From Quadrisphaera granulorum (GTDB lineage Bacteria; Actinomycetota; Actinomycetes; Actinomycetales; Quadrisphaeraceae), in contig NZ_QGDQ01000017.1 in the NCBI RefSeq assembly GCF_003149145.1, forward strand, positions 1 through 64,000: a stretch of 64,000 nt of DNA, written 5' to 3'. A model generated the notes under the pieces. It made no database searches. It was not told the DNA's origin and saw nothing but the letters and a program-made list of their open reading frames with translations. Shown here one piece after another: positions 1 to 7,928 of the stretch; within the stretch, counting starts at the first letter, position 1; every line of letters begins with the position of its first letter. Made by a program: the position numbers and the translations under genes.

Positions 1-110
1 TCCAGGCCGGCTTCTTCGGCGTGGATGGCGTAGTCGGCTAGCTGGGCGGGGTCGAACTGCTCGGCGGAGGCCTTGTAGCCCAGCTTCAGCTCACGGCTCG
101 GAGTGCTCAT
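1..110 (-). CDS. F420-type luciferase-like oxidoreductase, N-terminal fragment
   Basis: Only the first 36 or so codons lie in the window; the rest runs off the left edge. The visible start reads MSTPSRELKLGYKASAEQF, which matches the N-terminus of the F420-dependent glucose-6-phosphate-dehydrogenase-like group of the luciferase-like (LLM) superfamily and resembles the complete relative at 30461-31492 (LKVGYKLATESFDP). The ATG at 110 overlaps the stop of the upstream Lrp gene by four bases (ATGA), so it is the last visible member of a translationally coupled minus-strand chain. Family placement rests on about 36 residues; substrate unknown. Confidence 0.75.
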   Translation of the reverse strand, partial: MSTPSRELKLGYKASAEQFDPAQLADYAIHAEEAGL

Positions 111-742
111 GCGCCCGTCTCCGCTTCGCCTAGGTCCGTCGGTTCCTGGCGCTGGGCAGGGCCCAGCAGACGGTCGAGCAGGCTGGTACTCGTGACCTCG
201 CCCAGGGAGAGGAAGGTCTCGATGCGCTGCAGACCGTCGATCGGCCACAGGTCCTCCAGCAGCAGCTGCTGGAGGTGGGCGTGGTCGCGCAGGCGGAACC
301 TGGCGATGAGGTCGTAGGTGCCGGTCACGGCGATGAGTTCGTCGAGCTCGGGGATGTCGTGCAGGTCGGTGAGAATCTGGGTGAGGTCTGCGCCCGGCGC
401 GACGATCATGGGGATGTGCACCAGCACCGGGAAGCCGAGCGCTGCCCAGTCCACGGAGACGGTGTAGCCGCGGATGACTCCGGACCTCTCCAACCGCGCG
501 ATGCGCTCACCGACGGCTGGACCGGACATGTTGATCTCGCGGGCCAGCTGCCGCTGGGATGCCCGCGGGTCTGCAGCGAGCCTGCGCACCAGCTCGCGGT
601 CGATGTCGTCGAGGGGGACGGGAGGCCCCTGCCGCTCGATGAACCCGGCCAGACCTGCCATCGAGCCCCGGCGGCCCGGAGGGGCTGCGTCGTGGCGACG
701 CGAGCGACCACCCCGACGCGAGGGCGGTGGAGGCGTGCTCAT
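107..742 (-). CDS. Lrp/AsnC-family transcriptional regulator
   Basis: A 211-residue Lrp/AsnC protein. After a basic, proline-rich extension of about 40 residues comes the winged helix-turn-helix (LDDIDRELVRRL, then ASQRQLAREINMSGPAVGER, residues about 43-95), followed by the RAM effector-binding domain with the typical VTGTYDLIARFRLRD segment. Such regulators sense amino acids or related small molecules and commonly control neighbouring catabolic or transport genes. Start and stop overlap the flanking oxidoreductase genes by four bases on both sides, so it is co-translated with the enzymes. The likely target is its own operon and the divergent promoter at 2550-2617. The long N-terminal extension is unusual, but the ATGA overlap supports this start. 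Confidence 0.9.
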   Translation of the reverse strand: MSTPPPPSRRGGRSRRHDAAPPGRRGSMAGLAGFIERQGPPVPLDDIDRELVRRLAADPRASQRQLAREINMSGPAVGERIARLERSGVIRGYTVSVDWAALGFPVLVHIPMIVAPGADLTQILTDLHDIPELDELIAVTGTYDLIARFRLRDHAHLQQLLLEDLWPIDGLQRIETFLSLGEVTSTSLLDRLLGPAQRQEPTDLGEAETGA

Positions 743-1524
743 CGACGTGCTCCTCGCAGGATGGCAGGCAGTGCGGACTCAGCCATGATCCTCGGGAATG
801 CGGGCATCGAGACCTCTGGCTGGAGATGGCGAGCGATGTAGCCGGTGAAGAAGCCCCGCTCGAACGTCGGACGGCTTTGAGGCGTCGGCACTTTCAGTAG
901 CAGGTGCGTGGCACCGGCGTCCGCCCAGGAGCGTACGAGCTCGCGGTCCTGCTCTAGGTTGCCGGTCACTTCGGCGACACCCACCGCCACCTGCGCCCTG
1001 GCGTCGACCTCCTCGATCCTCTCGGCGAGCACGGGGGCGTCGCTGCCATCGACCGCGCGGCTCGTCCACACCGGCAGGTCGACCTGGGCTGGGCAAGGGG
1101 TCACCGCGAGCGTCTTGGGGGCAGCCGGCCCGAGGGCTTCGGCCATGATCCCGCTCGGCACTGTCCAACGGGCGCCGGTGTGGCGTACAGGGCGCCCTGA
1201 CCAGCACGCCCGTAGCAAACCGATGTCCTCCGCGGCGGCGGCGTCGTCGAGCTCACCAGGATCGACGAGGACGACCACCCGCCCCTTGGAGAGGTGGTCC
1301 AGCACGGCGACCTCCTCAGCGAGGGTGACGGGATGCTCGGTGCCCAGCAGGAGCCGGACCACGACGCGGCAGTCGCGAGTGCGGGAGGCCACCTCGGCGG
1401 CAGCGATGCACCCCGTATCAGCGGGATCAGGTCGCGCTGGCGGCTCGAGCAGCAGGGCGAAGAGACCGGCGTCAGCGGCCGCCTGCACGTCAGTAGGTTC
1501 GTGCAGGATCGCGCCGATTCTCAT
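739..1524 (-). CDS. Short luciferase-like protein (possible LLM partner subunit)
   Basis: A 261-residue protein with a recognisable but reduced luciferase-like barrel: MRIGAILHEPTDVQ at the start, the strand-3 region VVRLLLGTEHPVTLAEEVAVLDHLSKGRVVVLVD (helix following the conserved HP and the LSxGR segment), and GIGLLRACWSG-like residues. Family members normally have 300-360 residues, so it is short, and the usual LGVGxG phosphate-binding segment is replaced by VVLVDPGEL. It lies between a full-length LLM gene (1521-2549) and the Lrp gene with four-base overlaps on both sides. It may be the non-catalytic or second subunit of a heterodimeric luciferase-type monooxygenase, or a divergent enzyme. 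Function not established. Confidence 0.75.
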   Translation of the reverse strand: MRIGAILHEPTDVQAAADAGLFALLLEPPARPDPADTGCIAAAEVASRTRDCRVVVRLLLGTEHPVTLAEEVAVLDHLSKGRVVVLVDPGELDDAAAAEDIGLLRACWSGRPVRHTGARWTVPSGIMAEALGPAAPKTLAVTPCPAQVDLPVWTSRAVDGSDAPVLAERIEEVDARAQVAVGVAEVTGNLEQDRELVRSWADAGATHLLLKVPTPQSRPTFERGFFTGYIARHLQPEVSMPAFPRIMAESALPAILRGARR

Positions 1525-2549
1525 GGGGTCACCTCCGCGGCAGACGGCATCAGGGGCGACGACGAAGGGCTGTGTTCGAGGGGGGCCAGCTCCGGCATGA
1601 CCTCTGCGGCGAAGCGTTGCAGCATCCTGTGCACCGCGTCCCTCGGGGCGCCTTCGACGATGACGCGGAGCACGACGTCGTCGACGCCTGACTCGTGTAC
1701 CTCGCGCAGGCCGTCGAGGACTACTTCCGCGGGCCCCACGATCGAGGTGTCGACGGCCTGGGCGACGGCCTTGTCGAGGTTCGTGCGGAAGTCCATCGCC
1801 TCGGTGGAGCCCTGCTCCGCCACGCTCCAGCCCAGGCCCGCGTAGAGCACGTAGCTCGCCCGCTGCCAGTCCAATACCGCGAGGCGCTCCGACGGTGAGT
1901 CCGTCAGCCAGACGTTACGGAGTGCGGACACTCGTGGCCTGGCGCCTGATGGTGGAACGGGCCTTCCGGCATCCTCCCAGCCCTGGCGGTGGGCGGCAGC
2001 GAGGTCCGTGACCAGGCTCAGGGGGTTGGCTCCCGAGAGCAGCACGCCCTGACCTCGAGCAGCTGCACGTGCGACGCCCTTGGAGGTCGCGGAGCCGTTC
2101 CACACCGTCGCGCCGGCGGGCACCGCCCAGCGCTCCAACTCGACAAGCCCGTCGCGGTGGCGGGCGACGCGGTCCTGGCGCCGGATCCCCTTGCCGTCGA
2201 ACTCGACGTCGCGGTAGCCGAGGCCCACGCCTACGTCGAGGCGTCCGCCAGAGCGCGCCGCCACATCAGCGGCGAGCCGGGCGACCCGAGCCGGCTCTTG
2301 CAGGGGGAGGAGCATCATCCCGGTGCCGACGCGCAGTCGCGTGGTGACGGCGAGCGCGGCCGCCGCCACCGGCAGCAGCGCCGGGCAGTAGCCGTCGTAA
2401 AAGAAATGGTGCTCGGAGAGCCACAGCCCGTCGTAGCCCCACGCCTCCAGTGAGGGGGCGTCCTCCAGGAGCTCCCGGTAGGGCACGGAGGGGTGCCGGG
2501 GGGTGCTCGCCGTGGACTGCAGGCAGTAGAGCCCGACACCGAACCTCAT
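1521..2549 (-). CDS. LLM-class flavin-dependent oxidoreductase
   Basis: A 342-residue bacterial luciferase-superfamily monooxygenase. Diagnostic segments are the N-terminal MRFGVGLYCLQS, the helix-loop ALEAWGYDGLWLSEHHF, RLRVGTGMMLLPLQEPARVA (strand with the conserved non-prolyl turn) and GGRLDVGVGLGYRDVEFDG. Enzymes of this type oxidise substrates with reduced FMN or use F420. It is the first gene of the minus-strand chain (LLM, short LLM, Lrp, LLM), which starts at the divergent promoter region facing the SDR genes, and it shares an ATGA overlap with the next gene. The oxidation target cannot be read from the sequence. Confidence 0.88.
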   Translation of the reverse strand: MRFGVGLYCLQSTASTPRHPSVPYRELLEDAPSLEAWGYDGLWLSEHHFFYDGYCPALLPVAAAALAVTTRLRVGTGMMLLPLQEPARVARLAADVAARSGGRLDVGVGLGYRDVEFDGKGIRRQDRVARHRDGLVELERWAVPAGATVWNGSATSKGVARAAARGQGVLLSGANPLSLVTDLAAAHRQGWEDAGRPVPPSGARPRVSALRNVWLTDSPSERLAVLDWQRASYVLYAGLGWSVAEQGSTEAMDFRTNLDKAVAQAVDTSIVGPAEVVLDGLREVHESGVDDVVLRVIVEGAPRDAVHRMLQRFAAEVMPELAPLEHSPSSSPLMPSAAEVTP

Positions 2550-2617
2550 GAAGGCACCGTAGGATCTCCGTGTTTCATTTGTGAGTCATGTACAGCTGTT
2601 GACTTTACATTTGCGTA
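2550..2617. promoter_or_regulatory. Divergent promoter region, candidate Lrp operator
   Basis: This 68-bp spacer separates two divergent operons and is clearly AT-richer than its surroundings. It carries two direct copies of CATTTGYG (2576-2583 and 2608-2615), 32 bp or about three helical turns apart, and a TTGACT hexamer (2599-2604) that could be a -35 element for the plus strand. Spaced direct repeats suit an oligomeric regulator such as the Lrp protein encoded at 107-742. The hexamers and repeats are seen; regulator assignment is inference. Confidence 0.45.
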
Positions 2618-3427
2618 GTGCAGGCGGGGTTCTATGAGCACGTGCACGATTCAGAACAGTCTGGCGTGGCGATCGTCACCGGCGCCGCGAGTGGCCTTGG
2701 GCGTGCGGTGTGCCTGCGCCTCGCCGCTCGCGGTGACATGGTTGTCGCCGCCGATCGCGACGGCGTCGGACTTGCCGAGACTGTGCGGCTTGTTGAAATG
2801 CACGCAGGCTCGGCAGTGGCAGTCGAGCTTGACGTCACCGACGCTGCCGCCGTGCGTGCCGCCGTCACCGCGGCCGACACCTGCTCGGCGGCACGCCGGC
2901 TCACCACCGCCGTTGCCTGCGCCGGCGTGGCCCGCCGAACGGCCGCCCTTACCCTCGACGCTCGCGACGCTGACGCCGCGCTGGCCGACCTTGACCTGAC
3001 GCTGGCCGTCAACGTGCGCGGCACGTTCCTGCTGCTCCAGGCAGCCGCAGCCGTCATGGCTCCACGCGGTGAGGGCAGCATCGTCACCGTGGCGTCCACA
3101 TCTGCCTTCACCGCCTCCTCGACGCCGATGCTGGCTTACGACGCGTCCAAAGGTGCCGTGAAGATGCTCACCCAGGCCGCTGCGCGCGAGCTCGGACCTC
3201 ACGGGGTGCGGGTGAATGGGGTCGCTCCCGGCACGATGGACACCCCTTTGATGCGAGCGCTCGGCGCCGACGATGCAGCACTCTCGAGGATGGTTCAGTC
3301 GCGCATCCCCCTCGGTCGACTGGGCGGGGTCTCGGAGGTGGCGGAGGTGGTGGCGTGGCTCAGCTCGCCCCAGGCCTCCTACGTCACCGGACAGCTGGTC
3401 GTCGCCGACGGGGGGTGGTTGGCGTGA
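2618..3427 (+). CDS. SDR-family NAD(P)-dependent oxidoreductase
   Basis: A short-chain dehydrogenase of up to 269 residues. It has the TGAASGLG cofactor glycine motif, the NVRG segment, an active-site Ser in VASTSAFTASS, the catalytic YDASKGAV (Tyr-x-x-x-Lys) and PLGRLGG followed by YVTGQLVVADGG near the C-terminus. The GTG at 2618 has no good ribosome-binding site; an in-frame GTG at 2642 is an equally plausible start and would give a more usual N-terminus. The gene ends in a four-base GTGA overlap with a second SDR gene. It heads the plus-strand arm of the catabolic block and is probably controlled from the divergent spacer upstream. Substrate unknown. Confidence 0.88.
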   Translation: MQAGFYEHVHDSEQSGVAIVTGAASGLGRAVCLRLAARGDMVVAADRDGVGLAETVRLVEMHAGSAVAVELDVTDAAAVRAAVTAADTCSAARRLTTAVACAGVARRTAALTLDARDADAALADLDLTLAVNVRGTFLLLQAAAAVMAPRGEGSIVTVASTSAFTASSTPMLAYDASKGAVKMLTQAAARELGPHGVRVNGVAPGTMDTPLMRALGADDAALSRMVQSRIPLGRLGGVSEVAEVVAWLSSPQASYVTGQLVVADGGWLA

Positions 3428-4164
3428 GGGTGTCTCTGGTCACCGGCGCCGGAGCGGGCATCGGCGCCGCCGTCGCCCGCCGTCTGTCGGTGCGGGGCGA
3501 TCGCATCATGTGCGCTGATCGCGACGGCAGTGCGGCCGCCGCCGTTGCCGAGGAGCTCGGCGGTCCAGGACGTGCGATCGCCGTCGCCGTCGACGTCGCC
3601 ACCGAGGGGGCGGGCGAGGCCGCTGTCGGTGCGGCGCTGGCAGCCTTCGGCCGACTCGACGCGGTGGTCGCCTGCGCCGGTGTCGAGCGCACCGCGCCCG
3701 CGCACGAGATGCCCACCGGGACCGTGCGCGACGTCCTGGCCGTCAACGTGCTGGGTTCCTTCGATGTGGCCACTGCGGCGGCGCGGGCCATGCGCGCCCA
3801 GGAGGGTGGTGGCAGCGTCGTCCTCGTCGGTTCGGTCACCTCCTTCCGTGCGCTGCCGGGAGGAGCTGCCTATGCCACGTCCAAGGGCGCGGTCCTCATG
3901 CTCGCCAAAGCGCTCGCCGTGGACTGGGCCCCCGATGGCATCACGGTCAACGTCGTCGCTCCAGGTGTGACGGACACCGCGATGTCGGCGGCCTCGCTGG
4001 GCGATCCCGAGCGCAGGGAGGCGCTCCTCGCCAGGGTGCCCATGCGGCGTCCTGGGCGCCCTGAGGACATCGCTGCGGCGGTTGCCTTCCTGACCTCTCC
4101 AGAGGCCGGGTACATCACGGGCGCCTGTCTGCCAGTCGACGGCGGATGGTTGGCGGCGGGATGA
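3424..4164 (+). CDS. SDR-family NAD(P)-dependent oxidoreductase
   Basis: A 246-residue classical short-chain dehydrogenase: VTGAGAGIG at the N-terminus, catalytic region VLVGSVTSFRALPGGAAYATSKGAV (Ser, Tyr, Lys all present) and MRRPGRPEDIAAAVAFLTS followed by GYITGACLPVDGGW at the end. The GTG at 3424 is chosen because it overlaps the previous stop by four bases and starts two residues before the first beta strand; the longer upstream reading in this frame lies inside the preceding gene. It is roughly the same length and type as the preceding SDR, so the two may act on successive hydroxyl or keto groups or form a heteromer. Confidence 0.9.
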   Translation: MRVSLVTGAGAGIGAAVARRLSVRGDRIMCADRDGSAAAAVAEELGGPGRAIAVAVDVATEGAGEAAVGAALAAFGRLDAVVACAGVERTAPAHEMPTGTVRDVLAVNVLGSFDVATAAARAMRAQEGGGSVVLVGSVTSFRALPGGAAYATSKGAVLMLAKALAVDWAPDGITVNVVAPGVTDTAMSAASLGDPERREALLARVPMRRPGRPEDIAAAVAFLTSPEAGYITGACLPVDGGWLAAG

Positions 4165-5012
4165 GCCTGCGCATCGGTGCGAAGCTTCCGCACACCGGCA
4201 GCAGCGCCAACGGGGCAGCCGTCCGCTCCGCCGCCATAGCTCTGGAAGAGGCCGGTTTCGACTCGCTGTGGGTGAGTGACCATGTTGTCCTGCCGGAGCG
4301 GGTCGCCTCGACGTATCCATTCTCCAGCGATGGGGTGGCCCGCTGGTCGACCGACCTCGACTACCTGGAGGCGCTCCTCACCTTGACTGCTGCGGCGGCC
4401 GTGACCTCGCGCGTCGCACTGGGCACGGCTGTGCTCGTGCTTCCGCAGCGTCAGCCTGTGCTCCTTGCCAAGCAGGCGGCCACGCTGGATGCCCTGTCGG
4501 GAGGCAGGCTCGTGCTGGGTGTCGGTGCCGGCTGGCTGGCCGAGGAGTTCGCGGCGCTGGGCGCCTCCTTCGAGGACCGCGGCCCGCGGATGGCGGAGGT
4601 CATCGGGGTGTTGCGGTCTTGCTGGAGCGGCCGCCATGAAGGGCTTCTGGTTCTTCCTCGTCCCGTGGGTGGGGCTTGTGGGCTTCCCGTGCTGGTCGGT
4701 GGCCACTCGCCTGCCGCCCTGCGGCGCGCGGGTGTCATCGGCGACGGGTGGCTGGCGCAGCAGGCTGCGGCTGACCTGGATCCCGATGCCATCGCTCACG
4801 ACGCGGCGAGGATGCGCAGTGCCGCGCAGGCTGCGGGGCGCGACGCCAGCTCCCTGCGCGTCGTACTGCGCGTCGCCGACTCCCTGGGGCGACTGGAGCA
4901 GGTGGCGGCCCACCTGTCCGATCTGGTGGCGGCGGGCGTCGACGAGGTCGTGGTCGACGTCAACCCCGCGGGCGATCCCGCGGGCGACTACGGGCTGCTG
5001 CGCTCTGCCTGA
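4161..5012 (+). CDS. LLM-class F420/flavin-dependent oxidoreductase
   Basis: A 283-residue luciferase-like protein starting MSLRIGAKLPHTGSS. It has ALEEAGFDSLWVSDHVVLPE (typical of the F420-type LLM enzymes), RVALGTAVLVLPQRQPVLLAKQAATLDALSGGRLVLGVGAGW and LPVLVGGHSPAALRRA. The ATG at 4161 overlaps the SDR stop by four bases (ATGA), making it the third coupled gene of this operon. It is distinct from the minus-strand LLM genes, giving the block at least four LLM-type proteins. It ends 27 bp before the convergent aldolase gene. Cofactor F420 versus FMN cannot be settled by eye. Confidence 0.88.
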   Translation: MSLRIGAKLPHTGSSANGAAVRSAAIALEEAGFDSLWVSDHVVLPERVASTYPFSSDGVARWSTDLDYLEALLTLTAAAAVTSRVALGTAVLVLPQRQPVLLAKQAATLDALSGGRLVLGVGAGWLAEEFAALGASFEDRGPRMAEVIGVLRSCWSGRHEGLLVLPRPVGGACGLPVLVGGHSPAALRRAGVIGDGWLAQQAAADLDPDAIAHDAARMRSAAQAAGRDASSLRVVLRVADSLGRLEQVAAHLSDLVAAGVDEVVVDVNPAGDPAGDYGLLRSA

Positions 5013-5039
5013 CAAGGCCGACGTGCGCCCTGGGCAGCC

Positions 5040-5819
5040 TCAGTAGCCGTCGATAGCCCGGTCCGGCGCCGGAGCCCTGGTGAACGCGTCGAGTGCTGCC
5101 TCGGCTCCACCGGAGAGAAGGCCGGCATCCGTGGCCACCACCACGTCGGTGAAGCCGAGCTCGACCATCCGGCGAGCCCTGGCCGGCGTCCCCGCAAAGC
5201 CGCCGGCCCGGACGTCGGCCCTGCGGCAGGCGCGCACCACCGAGGGCAGAGGAGCGAGATCGTCCCCGTCGGTCAGCAGGTCGTCCACGCTGCGGTTCAG
5301 GGCCAGGCCGAGGTCGAAGGGCCCCAGGAAGACCATGTCCACGCCGGGTGCCGCCGCGATGTCGTCGACGCGCTCCAGCGCGGCGGCGGTCTCCACCATC
5401 ACCGCACAGCGCACGGCGTCGTCGGCATCAGCGGGCATCGGGGCGGTTCGGCCGACCAGTGGCAGCATCGGCCCGAAGCTTCGCCGGCCCCGCGGCGGGT
5501 AGCGGCAGGCCGCTGCCGCTGCTGCGGCCTGCTCGGGAGTGTCGATCATGGGCACGATCACGCCAGCTGCGCCAGCGTCCAGGGCGCGGCCAATCGTGGC
5601 GGGCCGGTCATCCGGCACTCGCACCCACACCGGAACATCGCCGGTCGAGGCCGCCGCTAAAGCCGGCAGCACGTCGCTCACCGACGCCGCGGTCCAGGCG
5701 CCGTGCTGGGCGTCCAGGGTGACCCAGTCGGGTCGGACCGACACCAGTAACCGTGCGGTGGCCGCCGAGGCCAGGCTGCTCCACAGGCCGATGTTCGGGG
5801 AGGAGGGATGCAAAGCCAT
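5040..5819 (-). CDS. HpcH/HpaI-type class II aldolase
   Basis: An approximately 259-residue member of the HpcH/HpaI family, metal-dependent aldolases that split or form 4-hydroxy-2-oxo acids using pyruvate. Family landmarks visible are NIGLWSSLAS at the start, WVTLDAQHGAW (the usual DxEHG turn appears as DAQHG), AGVIVPMIDTPEQAA, MVETAAALERVDDIAA with the metal-binding Glu, and MVFLGPFDLGLAL. The start at 5819 begins right before the first conserved strand; an upstream ATG at 5879 would add 20 residues and cannot be excluded. It is transcribed towards the oxidoreductase operon and away from the aminotransferase. In context it may cleave the 2-oxo acid made by the neighbouring aminotransferase. 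Confidence 0.85.
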   Translation of the reverse strand: MALHPSSPNIGLWSSLASAATARLLVSVRPDWVTLDAQHGAWTAASVSDVLPALAAASTGDVPVWVRVPDDRPATIGRALDAGAAGVIVPMIDTPEQAAAAAAACRYPPRGRRSFGPMLPLVGRTAPMPADADDAVRCAVMVETAAALERVDDIAAAPGVDMVFLGPFDLGLALNRSVDDLLTDGDDLAPLPSVVRACRRADVRAGGFAGTPARARRMVELGFTDVVVATDAGLLSGGAEAALDAFTRAPAPDRAIDGY

Positions 5820-5931
5820 GCTTCGAAGATACTGCTCAATCGAAAGGCCACTTAGCGCTTCAGGCTTGCGTGTAGCCATCTTGTAACGCGTAGAACCTTC
5901 CAGGAAACAAGGCTCTCCTAGCGTCACCGAC
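5820..5931. promoter_or_regulatory. Divergent promoter spacer, aldolase / aminotransferase
   Basis: The spacer between the divergent aldolase and aminotransferase genes is about 112 bp and less GC-rich than the flanking genes. It must hold promoters for both directions. No confident -35/-10 pair or palindrome was identified, and the aldolase start could eat into it by 60 bp if the upstream ATG is used. Confidence 0.3.
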
Positions 5932-7110
5932 ATGTCCGCACCAGCTCCGAGCGCGTCACCGCCCCGGATCGCCGCAGGCGCAGCCTCGGTGCCAGGGTCG
6001 GGGATCCGAGAGATCGTGATGCTCGCCTACGGACGCGAGGACGTGGTGCACCTCGAGATCGGGGAACCCGACTTCGCCACTCCACGTCATGTCGTGGCAG
6101 CTGGTGATCTGACGCTCGCCACGCACAACCGCTACACCCCGAGCGCGGGGATCCCCGCGCTGCGTACAGCCGTCGCGGGGCGCCTACATCAGCACTACGG
6201 GCTCAATGACGACCCCGACTCCGTCGTCATCAGCCAGGGGGCGGTCCAGGGGCTCGCCGCGGTGATGACGGTGCTGCTGGAGCCAGGCGACGAGGTCCTC
6301 GTCCCTGATCCCGCCTGGCCCAACTACGAGATGCAGGCTCTGCTGCTCGGCGCCCGCCCGGTGCGATACCCGCTGCGTCCCGAGCGCAGCTTCCGCCCGG
6401 ACCCGCTTGAGGTGGCCTCGCTGGTCACGGACCGGACCAGGGTGCTCGTCATCAACTCCCCCTCCAACCCCACGGGAGCGGTCCTGGAGCCTGGCCTGGT
6501 ACGTGCGCTGGTGGAGATCGCCGTCGAGCGCGACCTCGTGGTGATCGCTGACGAGGTCTACGACCAGATCATCTTCGATGGTGTGCACGCCAACGCGGCT
6601 GCGATGGCCCCGGAGTCGGTGGTCAGCGTCTTCAGCTTCTCCAAGACGTACGCGATGACCGGGTCCCGGGTCGGGTACCTCACTGGCCCGTCGTGGCTGG
6701 TCCCCACCGTCGCGCGGGTCCAGGAGCCACTCCTGTCGTCGATCTCCGCAGCCGCTCAGGCTTCGGCTCTCGCAGCGCTCGAAGGGCCGCAGGACGTCGT
6801 CGGACGCATGGTGAGCACCTATCGGGAGCGCCGCGATCTCGTCGTCGACCGTCTGCGCTCCGCGGGGCTGACCGTGGAGGCACCAGCCGGTGCCTTCTAT
6901 CTCATGCTCCCCCTGGTCGCGGGTGCAGACTCTCGCCTCGCTGCTCTCGACCTGGTTCACCGAGGGGTGGCGCTGGCCCCGGGAACCGCCTTCGGAGACA
7001 CGGCGCGGAGCCACCTGCGGCTCTCCCTCGCCTCCTCCGCCCAGCAGCTGTCCACAGGCCTGGACCGGTTCCTCGACTGGTACGAGGCCACCTCCGGAGG
7101 GAACCGGTGA
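5932..7110 (+). CDS. Pyridoxal-phosphate aminotransferase, class I/II
   Basis: A 392-residue fold-type I aminotransferase of the aspartate-aminotransferase superfamily, usual length. Landmarks: LEIGEPDFATP, RYTPSAGIPALR, DPAWPNYE, NSPSNPTGA (substrate/PLP Asn-Pro), ADEVYDQ with the PLP-binding Asp and Tyr, and SFSKTYAMTGSRVGYL where Lys238 forms the Schiff base. It transfers an amino group from an amino acid or amine to a 2-oxo acid. It overlaps the ABC ATPase gene by four bases (GTGA), so it is co-expressed with an amino-acid-type importer; the imported compound is its most likely substrate. Exact specificity is unknown. Confidence 0.92.
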   Translation: MSAPAPSASPPRIAAGAASVPGSGIREIVMLAYGREDVVHLEIGEPDFATPRHVVAAGDLTLATHNRYTPSAGIPALRTAVAGRLHQHYGLNDDPDSVVISQGAVQGLAAVMTVLLEPGDEVLVPDPAWPNYEMQALLLGARPVRYPLRPERSFRPDPLEVASLVTDRTRVLVINSPSNPTGAVLEPGLVRALVEIAVERDLVVIADEVYDQIIFDGVHANAAAMAPESVVSVFSFSKTYAMTGSRVGYLTGPSWLVPTVARVQEPLLSSISAAAQASALAALEGPQDVVGRMVSTYRERRDLVVDRLRSAGLTVEAPAGAFYLMLPLVAGADSRLAALDLVHRGVALAPGTAFGDTARSHLRLSLASSAQQLSTGLDRFLDWYEATSGGNR

Positions 7111-7928
7111 CCACCGTGACAGAGCCCGAGTCAGTTGCCGCACCATTTGCGGCCTCCGGGGTGGGGCGGCGAGTGCCCATCGTTTCCATCGAGGGTCTGC
7201 GCAAGTCGTTCGGCTCGGTCGAGGTGCTCTCGGGAATCGACCTGGATGTCCACCCCGGCGAGCACGTTGTTCTCCTGGGCCCGTCTGGGTCCGGCAAGTC
7301 GACGGTCCTGCGCAGCATCAACCTCCTCGAGCGCCCCAGCGCTGGGTCCCTGGTGGTGGACGGTCGCGAGCACGCGACGCCGCGATCCTCGGGGCTGTTC
7401 GCAGGAGCCCCCCGGGGCACCGCCTTGCAGCTGCGTCGCACCGTCGGCATGGTCTTCCAGCAGTTCAACCTCTTCGGGCACTTGAGCGCGCTGGACAACA
7501 TCGTGCTGCCGCTGCGTTCGGTGCGCAGGATGAGCCGCCGCGACGCGGAGGAGCGCGCGGCCGTCGAGCTGCGTCGCGTCGGCCTGATCGCACGGGCAGG
7601 TCACTACCCCAACCAGCTGTCGGGAGGGCAGCAGCAGCGGGTCGCCATCGCCCGTGCCCTCGCACTGGACCCGCAAGTGATGCTCTTCGACGAGCCGACG
7701 TCAGCCCTCGACCCAGAGCTGGTGGGGGAGGTGCTCCGCACGATGCGCCTCGTCGCCGAGACCGGCATGACCATGATCGTCGTTACTCATGAGATCGGCT
7801 TCGCCCGAGAGGTCGGTGACCTCAACGTCTTCCTCGAGCACGGGAAGGTCGTCGAGACCGGTGGCCGAGAGTTCTACGACGAGTGTCGTAGTCAGCGCGC
7901 TCGCGACTTCCTCCAGGCGGTGAGGTGA
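7107..7928 (+). CDS. Amino-acid-type ABC transporter ATP-binding protein
   Basis: A 273-residue ABC ATPase of the polar amino acid uptake group. Walker [11 protein letters not shown]-loop VFQQFNLF, signature [15 protein letters not shown], Walker [15 protein letters not shown] and switch [12 protein letters not shown] are all intact. The GTG at 7107 is supported by GGAGG at 7096-7100 and by the GTGA overlap with the aminotransferase. A longer in-frame reading upstream lies inside that gene and is not used. It powers the permease encoded next; both act at the cytoplasmic membrane. Confidence 0.95.
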   Translation: MTTVTEPESVAAPFAASGVGRRVPIVSIEGLRKSFGSVEVLSGIDLDVHPGEHVVLLGPSGSGKSTVLRSINLLERPSAGSLVVDGREHATPRSSGLFAGAPRGTALQLRRTVGMVFQQFNLFGHLSALDNIVLPLRSVRRMSRRDAEERAAVELRRVGLIARAGHYPNQLSGGQQQRVAIARALALDPQVMLFDEPTSALDPELVGEVLRTMRLVAETGMTMIVVTHEIGFAREVGDLNVFLEHGKVVETGGREFYDECRSQRARDFLQAVR

